From the NCBI GenBank assembly GCA_025531455.1, contig JAMYHL010000056.1, positions 186,001 through 250,000 of the forward strand: DNA of 64,000 bases. Reading direction: 5' to 3'. The DNA is from Apiotrichum sp. Y4204 (lineage: Eukaryota; Basidiomycota; Tremellomycetes; Trichosporonales; Trichosporonaceae). Shown here piece by piece: positions 28,810-40,396 of this stretch; the first letter of the stretch is position 1, and each line of letters begins with the position of its first letter. Both the position numbers and the translations under genes were made by a program. A model generated the notes under the pieces. It did no database searches. It saw nothing but the letters and a program-made list of their open reading frames with translations, and was not told the DNA's origin.

Positions 28810-31800
28810 ATTGCGGCACCGGACTGTCCATTTCTGTTTGTGATATGAAGCAGGGTTGAACGATGTAAGGATTATCGCAGTTTAGGTAGTGGCTGGCGGA
28901 GTAACATGTCAGCAAACCTTGTACCAACCCATTACGGCATTCTCCTGGACGGGGACGAACCTGGGACGCCCAACAGCATGTATGCGACCCCATGTTTGAT
29001 ATCATCCGTGAGGTGACACAGGCACAACCAAGCGTCGAGTAGACGGGTCGACGGGATCCAGAACCCAACGTAAGCCGCACGACTGTCGACAGCTCGCCGT
29101 TCCCCGCATGATGACAACCCATCCTGTGTTCTCTTGTATTCTCCGGCTCCGCCAGGGCCGGCAACGTCAGGCATCTCCATGTTCACACGGCTCCGTACCG
29201 AACTGGAACGTGACTGGTTCGCAGACAAAAGGGAACCGTTGTTGTCTAAACCTAAACCCAAAATAGGACATTTGATCGAGAGGTACTGTTGTCATTGGTG
29301 GCAGGTCCAGCGTGGTGCGGCTGTTGGCGTGGACGCGTGGTTCGATTGGCATCGGCCACCAACGGATGGCAGCTTAGAATAACGATCCCTCTTGTTGAGC
29401 CTCGACAGGATGTGGACCGGAACTAGAGGTTACCTGGAACCTTCGAGGCGGCAGTTATTTCAGTCGTGGAGCGGAGGAGAGTCGACACCCGTCCAAATTC
29501 GGTGCTGCCACGATCGAAATGTCGATGTCGGCGGTTGCCACCAATCCGGCGGTCATCTTGCACTCGGTCCTGCAGCTCTCATCTCTGGACATCACACGAC
29601 ATTGGACTGCCGCAACAATATATTTTTATTATGCCCACAATCCATCGACGTCCCAATCGACAACTTGGGCAGTGCCAGAGTGCTTGGTGTGGTCGGAGTT
29701 CCTTCTCACCCCACCGTCGAATATCAGACGCGTCAATCTCGATATCTACACCTATGTGTCAGCCATCGAGCTGCGGTGTTACTGTGAATCTCAGGACTAG
29801 TAGGGGATGCTTGCTTTCATGTGACGACCTTGACCCATACTAGTATCTGCAAGTAGCCTCTGGAAGTATCTGCCGTTTTGCCTGGTGGCCCTCTCAACCT
29901 GGATAAAGCCTTCCGTCACGAATGCGTATACCTGCGACTTCCAAGACCAGCGCGAGAGGGACAGGGCATGGCTGCTTTAACTTAAGCATCGATATCTGCA
30001 AACCAGACACCTAGAATGCAGCACACCAGTTTACCACGCTCATGGGGTTATGGTTCGTGTGATCCACGATGCATCTCCGCAACGACAATCTTGTGGTTAT
30101 CCCCGCTCACAGCGGTAGCTGTAAGAAATGTTACGCGTCACGGGCTTTTTACTCATTATTTTTACAATATTGGACGGGGTTTATGGCGCCAGACACCACT
30201 CTCCGCTCTTTGAACCACTCTCCGCTCCGTTGGTGGATGTGAGCTTCTTTTGCTACGCTCACGGAAGTTATCAAACACCCGAGCAATCTTGGCTGCCGCA
30301 TAGAGACATTTGATGAGCACTGTCTTTGAAATTCTCCGGGTCGAGGTTGTTCTCATCGTCGACGGGGCTCGCCCGAAACAACCGCCTCCAAAGACATTCG
30401 CAGACTTCGAACGCCATTTCATCTCTCGTCCGAATGTATATCCTCGTAATATGACTCCACCAAAATCATTGTCCGCGTCTCAATGGATGGTTGGACGAAT
30501 CTATCCTCATGGTCGGCTGAATGGCAATTGAGATGTTTCCGAGGTCGACATTGGTCTGTGCCACGTTGGTAGGTCACACAACTGTTAAAAGCAATTTAGC
30601 CGTGTCGGAGAATAATCGAGGACGATGCGATAGTGAGAATTCGGCTGTCCGGGGCCCGAAATCTGAAGTTGACAGTGCATGGCTGCTCAACGGTCCTCGT
30701 GGTTTGGTCGCCACGGTCGCGTCGTCGAGTGAGGAGTGCCACATACCTCCTCTAGCCTTTCAACGTGCGACAAGCCCGCAAGCGCCCCGTGTTACTTGGC
30801 GTGGTGGCACCCCCCAGGGCGGGGGAGGTGCTAGGCCTCCGTGTCTGGCGGCCACGATTGGCCCACGGGAACCTGGAGGATGGGTTTCACGCTGCTTGGC
30901 GCGCGGTGCTCAAGTTCGTGCACCCCTCATTCGCCGCGCACCAGCACATCCGATGGGGCGGCAGAAACTGACATCTGACCCGAGCGGCAGTGTGGCGGCG
31001 GTGTGGCTTGGTCAGCCGTGCAGCCGTCCGCCTCACAACTACGTCAGGCGCACATTTCGTACACTCGTCGATCTCCTCCCCCCTCCCTTGCTTGCCGAAG
31101 CGTGACGCAAGATGATGTGCACCTGCGATACGTCGCGGCTCATGAAAGACACTCGAGCCGTGGAGCGGGCTCCCGCTTCCAATATGCTTCCTGGCATCTC
31201 AAACCCCGCCGCATTTTCATTTTAGCAAGTTGTCATTCGTCGGTCTTAGCGTGTTATCTCTTATTTTTCTGCATGGGGGCAAAAGGGCAGGATGGGTCTG
31301 AGGCAACGATGCAACCGCGCCGTGCTAACGAGAGGATGTGTGATATCACATTGGCTTGTCGTGATGTGGCACGTCCCACATGATACCCACCCTGCGCGCC
31401 CTTCTCAGGTTTGTAGATCCGCCACAATCGTGACCAAGTGCATAAGCGTGTCATTAGATCCTTACGAACTGTGGGGCCACTCTCTTGGCCAATATATTAT
31501 GCAGCGTGTACGCGCAACGTCCCCCGCTGCCGTTAGTTCCGTCCAGACAATCGGTTAAGAATGTCGGACCGGCTATTATTCTCCTATTCTGCGACGTATT
31601 ATGCCATCATATCGTATGCGACCCAATCTTTGCAACCAGGGGAACACTCCTGGTTGTGCTACCCTTACGATTAGATTCAATTCATCACGTTCATGCCGCA
31701 CGCATAATAACGTACTGCATGCTCCTTTCGGCAGCCGTGTGCATGCGGTACGCACTACAGTCCACGAACCAGCAAGCTCATAGATGGCTCCCATGATGAC

Positions 31801-34800
31801 GACTGGACGCGGGAGGGCGAGAGGAGAGGTTGGTGGTCGGCGGGACAGGGCACCTGATGAACTGGAATATGTGTGCCTGCTGTCCACAAATCTCGGCCGC
31901 ACCTCTGGCTCGGTCAAGGCGAGATCCGAGCGAGCTGTGCCGAAGCTTGTGCCTCGACGCCCCGAGGGGCCTTTGAGCCCGTGTGTGCGGTCGACGCCAC
32001 TTTGTTCCTCTCGGCGCTGTTCCTATGCTCCGAACGATCACATTGTCTTAGTGCACTCCACTAGCGCATCGGGAGATCTACCGATGGATCTGGTCGCGGC
32101 GACCAGGGTCCTGGGATCTAGTGCTGGACGTAAAATGCCTCAGACGGTGGGCGAGATAATGACCAGTTCCATCGAACCTGGAACTTCAAGCTCTCAGCAT
32201 GCTGGCAAGAGAGGCAAGGCGAGCAAGGCAGTCAAAGGCAGCGGGCGCACGCAACAGACAGCCAGGGTTGCACACTGTACATGGTCTCTTTCGATCTGTT
32301 CCTGTCGGTTGAACGGGGAATTCTTTTCTGCCTCCGGAATCTTCTGTTCATTTCGTTGGCTCGCGGGAACTCCACAATGAGAGAAACAACCGTGGTCCGT
32401 GTGGGTCTGACCGACTCCTGGCTGTTGCGTTTGATACTCTGGTCTTCCATTACGATATCAAGCCAACCGCGGCTGCATGGCCATTGGTGCATTGCTGGCC
32501 CTATATCCGCAATCCGTCAGCACCCAGGCCTTTCACATGACAAGCCTCCAGTTTCCGTTCGCCCCCCCCTGGAGCACTTACGTTTCTCCGGAACAACAGG
32601 CAACGGTTATAACTTTGATGCCCAAGACACCGTCCTGTCCTGCATCGTACATGGGGTCGAGAGTCACGAGAGTGCATGTGGTACAGCCCACCCGCTGGAC
32701 TGTTCTGGCCCTGAACCAAAGATCCACAAAAACAGGACCGAGCAGTTCGAATGCACCCAATCCTGAAAGATGGCGCAAGCATGGACGAGTTCGTCCATTG
32801 CATGGCAACCAGGACCGAGATAGCCGTCCATCCGGCCAGCCCCCAGCGCGGGAGTTCTTGCCATTATCCCTGTCTTTGTTCACGGCGCCGCGGAGATCCC
32901 GGTGCGTTCAAGGGTCAGAGGGGGGGGAGGAGCGGGCCAGTGCCATGTGCTTGCCACAATACCCGGTTCACCCAGTCCGGCGTGCTCAACGTGTCTACAG
33001 GCTCTATTCCTCAGGTCATACTGCCAAGCATGGCTGTTTTCGGGGTTATATTGGTATGTTGGCTACGTTGGCTACTGCTATCATCTGTTGTTTTCGTGGT
33101 CGGTCAACTCTATGCGCCATGATCGCTTTCTCGGCTTTCTTCGTAGGGCGCTTGCCCATGTCACAACAACACAAGCCTTTGATGCACAGCAACCAACCGT
33201 CGCGCAGGAAAATGTCCATAGATACTCATTGTTTGTATCCATCCATCCTAGTGCTTCGGCGCATCGCTGACAGGATGCCCAGATATGGGATGTGTTGAAA
33301 AAAAAATAAAACCAAGCATCACAAAACAAAAAAAAAATCCCCGTGTTCTCGTACTCGCCCTCCCGTCCCGGTCGCCCGATGGCCGTATCTATCTCTCTGA
33401 TCCTGCGCTTGCGCCTCCTTGGCCTTTGCTCCTGTGCCCTATCAGTCTTCTCTGTCGCCCCTCCCTCACGACCTCGCCCTTGAACCCGTGTGGCGGCGGC
33501 GGCGGCTTGCGGCGGCTTCCAGCTCCCGACCGGTCCATGCCGGTTTCGTGCCGCGCCTGTTTACCCTGTGTGTGAGCGCGAGCTTTGTTGAGCATGCTTT
33601 GTGCGCTGCGCCTTGCCTGCAAAAAGCTGACCCCTCCGTCCACGGACGAGCTACAATTTACCGCGTGCCGTCGTCCTGTTGTTCCTTTCATCTGGGCTGG
33701 TTCGTGCCTCTCACCCGAACCTTCAGTACCTCTGCCTATCAACCCCTTTCCTCCTCCTCTCTCCACTCTCCGCTCCTGCACCTCTGCTCCTGGCAGTCAA
33801 CCTACCAGCCAACCTAGAATGTACCGGTAAGCCGCCCATGGCGCCTCAATATGCACATGCACACCCACACTCACACCCTCATATGCCCCTCATGCCCTCA
33901 TCCCCGCTCCGGCCGGCCGGCACGGTCGGCCGGCATGGATAATTCTGTACTGGTCGATACTGTTGGATGTACAGTACTCTTTTGAGTTGCTTGTGTGGTC
34001 TGTGATGCACACTAGACCAACCATACCGTGTTCACTCGCACTTTGTGCCGCTGCCACCCGAGTCTAAGCCGAGCATCAGTTCCTTCCACTCTCATTCGGC
34101 GCAGACTGCGTCCGAGGCCGCCGGGGCAACGGTCAATAGCAACTACTACTACAACCGGTTCCCAAACTCAGGCCCCACCGTCTCCTCCCGCATCGCACAA
34201 GGCTCAACTGGATGCCCAAGTGCAGGAGTAGTACTACAGTCTGTCTGTATCACCAGCACCAGCCGGACACTCTCTGCTTCTTCGCTCACTTCCTCCAAAA
34301 GGCTCAGTTAAGGTACCTCTCTACCTGACGTGCACTCCCCCCAGTTCCCCGTGTGCAAGTCCCTGTTGGCTGCTGGCCGACCGAACGAACGACCGACCGA
34401 TCTACCGGCCGACCTGCCGACCTGCCGACCTGCCGGCCTCCTAGCTCTCGGCTTCGGCGCCATCGCGCAGTGACCTCCGTCCGCACTAAGGCTCACAAGA
34501 CATCCGCGCCCACCGCTCACCCACGGCCCAAACGCGATCGTTCCAGACCCCCCTCTTCATCTCATCCATACAATCGTTTAGTACACCGAACGACCCGTGG
34601 TTCCCTCACAACATCCGTACACTTACCCATCATTACATGCCCCCCCTGCACACCCCGCACCGACTCTCAATCCCACACCGACGTTATCCTTCACTCCGTC
34701 AGTCGAACATAATCATTCCCTACGCTCTTGCATCCCGCACCAGTCGATCTCTGCTGGATTGGCCTGCGTACGCGTGTGCATAGAAATTCCCATCGACTCC

Positions 34801-35434
34801 CTCCTCAAACTCCCCACATCGGCTACATCGTCCTCGCCATCGAGAAGTGGGCGACTAGTCTGCAATCTAGGTGGACGATTGTGTAGGACAGGCACACACC
34901 GACATCTATCTTTGCGTTTTACCGCGGCTAGCGTCTTGTGGATCTTATCATCGCCGGGTTGGCGTCGATCAGTTGCTGCTACTGCAACCAAGCGTGTCGC
35001 AAACACCTACCAATAGACCAGCATTCGACGCGCTTGCTTGTGATTAAAACACAGTTTCAAGAGGACTGGTGGTCGTCACTCGTCCCAACTATATCTTCGT
35101 TCTCTCGCCCACGAGGGATTGAGTGGTTAACTGATTGCCCCGACCTGGACTCGACGGTATCTCGTCTCGGAGTTCTCTGATCATCGTCCGCCTCTTCCCG
35201 TGCAGAATCACAAGGTGCGACATACAAACTCCGAGCTCCGAGGCGATCGACAGTGCATGTTGCTGCACCCTCAATTTCACAATCACCTGGAGATATTTGT
35301 TCATGTGCTGACCCCAACAACAGAGACGGTCGACAGTCTTTCTCAGCAATCAGCAGCCCACCTACATCCAAGGCACGTGCGCAGCCATATCCCGTCTACC
35401 ATCTGTTCCACTCCTTACTCTGCCGAGTCACAAC
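28810..35434. other. 6.6-kb block without a supported protein gene; right part probably the leader of the next gene
   Basis: 28810 to about 33300 shows no recognisable gene; open frames of up to 273 codons exist but have no domain and no splice support. From about 33330 to 35434 the plus strand becomes strongly CT-rich, as in leaders elsewhere in this window, suggesting a leader of up to 2 kb for the Zn2Cys6 gene at 35435. It includes a 7-bp inverted repeat (CCGGCCG, 33913-33919 / 33927-33933) and the tandem octamers at 34408. Confidence 0.5.
34408..34431. repeat. Three tandem copies of GCCGACCT
   Basis: Perfect octamers at 34408, 34416 and 34424, preceded by GACCGAACGAACGACCGACC-type words, inside the probable leader of the second Zn2Cys6 gene. 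Confidence 0.85.
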
Positions 35435-38400
35435 ATGCAGCGAGACCGCGACGAACGAGAACGCGAAAGGGCGTATGATAGGGAGCGCGAATATGCCCGC
35501 GAAGTGCGTGAACGGGATCGCTTCCCACCCCCACCTCCGGTACGCTCCTCCTCGTTCATGCATGGTCTCCCTCCGCCAAGCATGTCTGTGCCTCGTGGAT
35601 ACTACCCCCCGTCTCCGAGCATTGGTGTCGGCAGTCGTGGCGACATGCTGCCTGGAGGTGGCGGACATGATCCAGCAGGATGGGGCAATGGGGCACGCGG
35701 TACTGCCCCTCCTGGAATAGGGTCAGCAGGGTCACCCGTCGTAGCCGCCAACGAGCTGCGTAGCGGATCGTCCCGTTGGAGTCCTCCGGCGTCGTCTATA
35801 TCCCGGTCTCCCACGCGCCGCTTTGACCGGCTTCCAAGCTTGGCTGACTATCCCCCCCTTCCCGGCGGTGGATCGGGCGGACCACCTGGCGGAGGGCATC
35901 CGCTGTCCGGTCATCATCCCCCTCGTCACTGGGAAGGCCCGCCCGTGCCCACGTTTCACCGCGATGTTCCGAGGGATGAGGGCCCAGTTGGCGGCGGGTC
36001 GGAGCCGATGATGGATGAAAGCCCTGCGCCATCTTCCGCTCGTACCTCTGCCACAAAGCATACAGCACCCTCCGGTGAGGAAGAACAACCCCGCAAGAAG
36101 AAACGCCGACAGGCATTCAGTTGTAACGAGTGCGCGAAGCGCAAGCAAAAGTGCAATCGCCAGACGCCATGCCAGCACTGCGTGAGCCGAAAGGTAGAGG
36201 CTCTCTGTATTTCGTCTGCGGAAGCAAGGGAACGGGCTCTGGCACAGGCATCGAGTGGGGTGGAAAATACATCTCCTTCCGTTTCCCGTTCAAAAGTCAA
36301 AGTGGAGCCCGTGGATCGCAAACCATCCACTGCTGGGACGGAGGAGAGGCCACCCAGTAGCTCCGAGCCCACACCAACTCTCTCGGCCCGTGTTAGCAAG
36401 GTTGAAAAAATGGTGAACGCCTTGCTGAACTGTGTGGATGGCGTTCAGTCGTCGTCAGCTCTCGCCGAGTGGCGTCAACGTGAGTGTTTTGTGATATCAC
36501 TCATTGATGTTCTTTTTGTATTACCGTCACTGATAATACCCAGTTCATCCTATGGCGAAATCACCTCCGCCCCACCGTCCATCTCTGGATCCTCTGGGCA
36601 CTAATGCTCAGTCAGGCTCATCGGGAACGTCCAGCGAATCTTGGGTGCAGAATGCTTCTCGACCGCAAGGCGATAGCCAGAGCCAAGCTCTCGGGCTCGA
36701 CTATAGTGCTACGGTCGGAGAACAACTGGAAAACATTGTCGACGAGGGTCCTGTTCCTGTAGTATGTGGCTTGAACGATTCCATTTGCAGACGCTAACAT
36801 CTGAGTAGCTTCAGAAATCTGCCCAGGATCTTCCACCAAAGGATTTTAGCGACAAACTTGTTGACTTCTTCTTCGAGGAGGTTAATCATCTACAGTATCC
36901 GATCGACCAGCGGTTGTTCCGCCATGGTGAGTCAGCCCCTGTTGGGGAGAAATTTTCTTGACGTTCCGCGGGGTGTATTGATTGACACTGGTAGCCTACG
37001 AGTCCGTCTACGCTTCGCAGAGCGAGGGAACATCTTCCGTACTCGGTTTGCCTTTAGTTCTGGCCGTACTTGCGACGGCTATGCGGTTCGCACCAACTGA
37101 GTTGGCCGGGCAAGAGCACATTCGGCTGAAGCGGAGCATCAAGCTGTGCTGGGCTGCCTACTTTTCAGTTGGCATCTCGTCGGCAGTGAATCCGGAGAAC
37201 CTTCAGCTTGTTGAGGCACGAATACTGGTGAGTAATAGGGCGCACGTTTACACGCTAGTTCTTCTTCGTCCACTAGCCCTGGCCTGCTGCTGGACCTGGC
37301 ATGTCATTCAACCCGTTCTGTGGGATCCGGTATTGACTTCATTCAGATCGGGTTACACCTCATCTTTGTTGGTCGGGAGCATCTCAAGGCTGCATGGCTC
37401 ATGTTCACAACGGCTGTACCTTTGGCAATGAGCATGGGCCTTCATCTTGAGAGTCCCCATCTCAGGATCGATGATTACATTGGCGAATACCGCAAGCGCC
37501 TTTGGGCGTACCTCTGCCACGCTGAAGCGACTTTATCGTGCCTCACTGGTCGGCCTCGCTCGATTGACCCCTCCTCGTTGGTCAACTCGTTACCCAGCAA
37601 CATGGACTTGCAGGACTTGGTTGATGCCAGTGCTATCGGGAGGCCGCCCACAGCAGTTTCCAAGCCACTTACGGATCCAACACTCGCAACGTTTTCCATT
37701 TTGCGAAAGCAACTGGCGGGTATAGTCAACCGCATGATCACCTTGAACCACAAATTCAATCCGCCGTCGGACGACTACGCTGATGTGGTGTCTACCCATA
37801 AGGACCTAATTTCTTTTCGCGATAGCCTGCCGCCGTATTTCCGATCTGAAAATCCTGATCTTTCCCAAAACAAGTGTGGGTGCTGATCGCAGCTCAGTTC
37901 ACAATGCTGACCATTCAGATCATAAATATCTGCCTGTGCATCGCCACTATCTGCACGCCGAGATTCTGCAACTCTTGATCATTCTCCATCGGCCCTGGTT
38001 CCTCAGGCAGCTCCGTGGCGAAAGGTATGCCCTTTCGCGCAGAGCGATCTGGGATGCCACGGTGGCAAGCCACAAGCTTGTGAGTATACTACTTTACCTG
38101 TTGCAGCCTGTTTTTTTGACTTCTCTAGTATCAAAGTGTTCCCAGAGAGTTGCCACAGTTTGCGATAGATATTGCGACCACAATTCCCGAATCTGTAAGT
38201 CGTACCGTCTATGGCTCATGTGGTGCTCGGATGCTGATTGTAGACTATCGCGCTGTATGCGGGTATCGGCCTGCTTGTGGACGCTAAGTCAAAGCATGCG
38301 GCCTTCATGAAGCCAATAGTATCCGACTTCGTGCAACGTCACCCTGTAGAGCAAATTGGAGCGGGTGGTGCAAGAATCGATGCTGCAATCGTAAGTTAGC

Positions 38401-38967
38401 GTAACAGCCATCGCCTGACCCCAGATCAACACGCTGTATAAACGCGCAATGGGACTTCAACGCTCCCCACACGACGTTCCATTGCCTCTTGCTTCTCCGT
38501 CACACCCACTGGACAATCTGTCGTCTGAGAGAGGGGGTCCAGTCCGCGAATCAGCTGACGCTCCTGCATCTCCATCGGCGAATGGTGTTCAGGATGTAGG
38601 GTGTGATCTACCATCCAAATCAGAACTTGGGGATGGCGAGCATGTGCAAGTTCTGTTCGACAGGTACTTAGCAGAGACTTCTACTCATGCCACTGGTGAA
38701 GTCGGTGGTTATCCTGCACACTATTCGCCCCTCGCCAGAACCTCGACTCTGGGTGTCACTGGCGTTGATCCTTTCTCTGCCACCGCGAGTGGTTTTCCGA
38801 CTGCTGGAGGGTCGACGGGGCCGTCTCTGGCTGGCCACGAAGTGAACTCCACCCAATACTGGCATAGCATTATTGATGGTGAGTTTCTCCACATCATGCC
38901 ATGTCATCATCAGATTCTGACGATATTTTTAGCCATCACCGAGAGCGTAAAGCCCGGCGAAATGTAA
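35435..38967 (+). CDS. Zn2Cys6 fungal-specific transcription factor (1001 aa, ten exons)
   Basis: Exons: 35435-36479, 36544-36761, 36809-36926, 36995-37227, 37347-37875, 37919-38079, 38129-38194, 38244-38390, 38425-38878, 38933-38967. All phases agree. The N-terminus is an Arg/Asp/Glu repeat (RDRDERERERAYDRERE), then Pro/Gly/Ser-rich. A KKKRR nuclear-type patch directly precedes the zinc cluster, with Cys at 230, 233, 240, 246, 249 and 258 (CNECAKRKQKCNRQTPCQHC...C). A coiled segment (LSARVSKVEKMVNALLN) follows. The fungal-specific regulatory region shows DFFFEEVNHLQYPIDQRLFRHAYESVYA, a xylanolytic-activator-like core (MSMGLHLES, RRLWAYLCHAEATLSCLTGRP) and HAEILQLLIILHRPWFLR. One donor is GTGGGT (37876). 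The last intron (54 nt) is stop-free and in frame, so its splicing is probable rather than certain. The regulated pathway is unknown. Confidence 0.9.
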
Positions 38968-39420
38968 ACACGAACTCTGTAGCTGTAGCAGCAGACCATC
39001 TCTTGCCTCGCTCATCCGAGGAAACATACTATCTAATATTTGGACTGTACGGATCTCCTTGTAATAATTCTTTCCCTCTTTATCTTTGGGCGCATTCATA
39101 TACGGAACTATGCAACTGGTATCTGTGATAACTAAGTGCCACCGGCTGCGCGGCTCCACGTTGCAAGGACGAGGGGTGATTTGTCGTGTGTTGGGAGGGG
39201 TGAACAATCTTTTTAATGAGCGCCACATCGAGAGTACTCGTACGACATCCAACAGTCCTTCTTCTTTATAGCCGCCGGAGTTCTTGGCCGATAAATTCGT
39301 CCTCTATCTATGGTATAGTTGCTGTTCTCATTCACCATGTAGATCAAGGCGTCGATAGAGATCGAATTTCCCCTGAGTAGAACACGACACCTGATAATGC
39401 GGCACGATGGAGAAGAGAAG

Positions 39421-39441
39421 GGGGGGAGGGGGGGGGGGGGG
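39421..39441. repeat. G-rich homopolymer tract
   Basis: Six G, one A, then fourteen G. Length in such runs is error-prone in any assembly. Confidence 0.8.
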
Positions 39442-40370
39442 CAACGCTGAGAGCTCATCCCTGCAGCGTCTGATGATCGTGCTTTCTGTGGGTCGCGGGC
39501 GATAGCTGCCAACGAAGTTTTGCTCCAAGGCTACCTGCCACTTCACGGTGGCTCGACATTCGCGCTGCCACATTCCAGAGTGGGACTGAGATTCATCTTT
39601 AGCGTTGACGCTGTCAACATGAGAGAAAAAAGAAGAGAGAATAAAAAGAAGCACTCATCACAGTAACATCAGGGAGAATGAGGGAACATTAGTATCTACA
39701 GAGCACTGCAAGGTATCAGCGAGTGCCCATGCGAATGAGTGGAGCTGACAGATGAATGAGGTCGTCAGCACTGCCAATTAGAGTTGTCGGGGATCTGTGG
39801 CGGGTAGGGCAGGCACATTTTACGTGAGGTATCGGAACATATCTATTAAGTGATGCGACACGGTCTAGATCCCGCTGTCTGCAGAACAGTCACGAAAGAG
39901 TGGAGTGTTAGCAACATCGTGATCGACCGTCATCTCCTCTCCCCGTCGTTCCGATGTTGTCGACACCAAAGAGCTCATATAATATAGCAATATGAACTGA
40001 GAACTCTGTTGAGAACCGAAAGAATGCAATAAAAAAGGAATGACCGAGGCTGCCCACCGTGTTCCTGAAGGCTCTCGGACATGCGGCTCTTGAAGTGGAA
40101 TGACGGCAATCAGAGTGGACAGGCAGTGTGGACTTTATGGACCGGGGTTGATTGTGGTGGACGGGCAACAAGTGGGAGGCCGATAGGTAGGTGACCGCAT
40201 AATCAGAGGAGTGGATCTGTGGCTTCCGTGGGTGATCGGCGGCCGAAGGGGGCGCGCGAGGGCATGGTAAAACCGGTAAAGTCTCGGCATAGAGAAAGCC
40301 TGGAGGGTCCAGACTCGTGTGCATTCCCTGTAGCCCGTATCCCTGCGGCCTGTGGTCTGTGATGCTGCAT

Positions 40371-40396
40371 GCAGCATGCAGCATGCTGCATGCTGC
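40371..40396. repeat. 26-bp perfect palindrome built from GCAGCAT/ATGCTGC heptads
   Basis: The two 13-bp halves (40371-40383 and 40384-40396) are exact reverse complements with no spacer, flanked by further partial GCTGCAT copies from 40362 to about 40403. It can form a cruciform or hairpin. No gene covers it. Confidence 0.9.

Noticed and set aside
31784..32380. 198-codon ATG-initiated frame rich in Arg and Ser
   Set aside because: Composition-driven, no family resemblance, and another frame on the opposite strand is also open.
32477..33298. 273-codon ATG-initiated plus-strand frame
   Set aside because: No recognisable motif and no splice or promoter support; frames of this size are expected occasionally in GC-rich DNA. 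Kept as non-coding unless transcript data say otherwise.
40371..40396. Palindrome as a Pol III or rho-type terminator or as a transposon end
   Set aside because: No adjacent oligo-T, no matching second inverted end and no transposase-like frame nearby.
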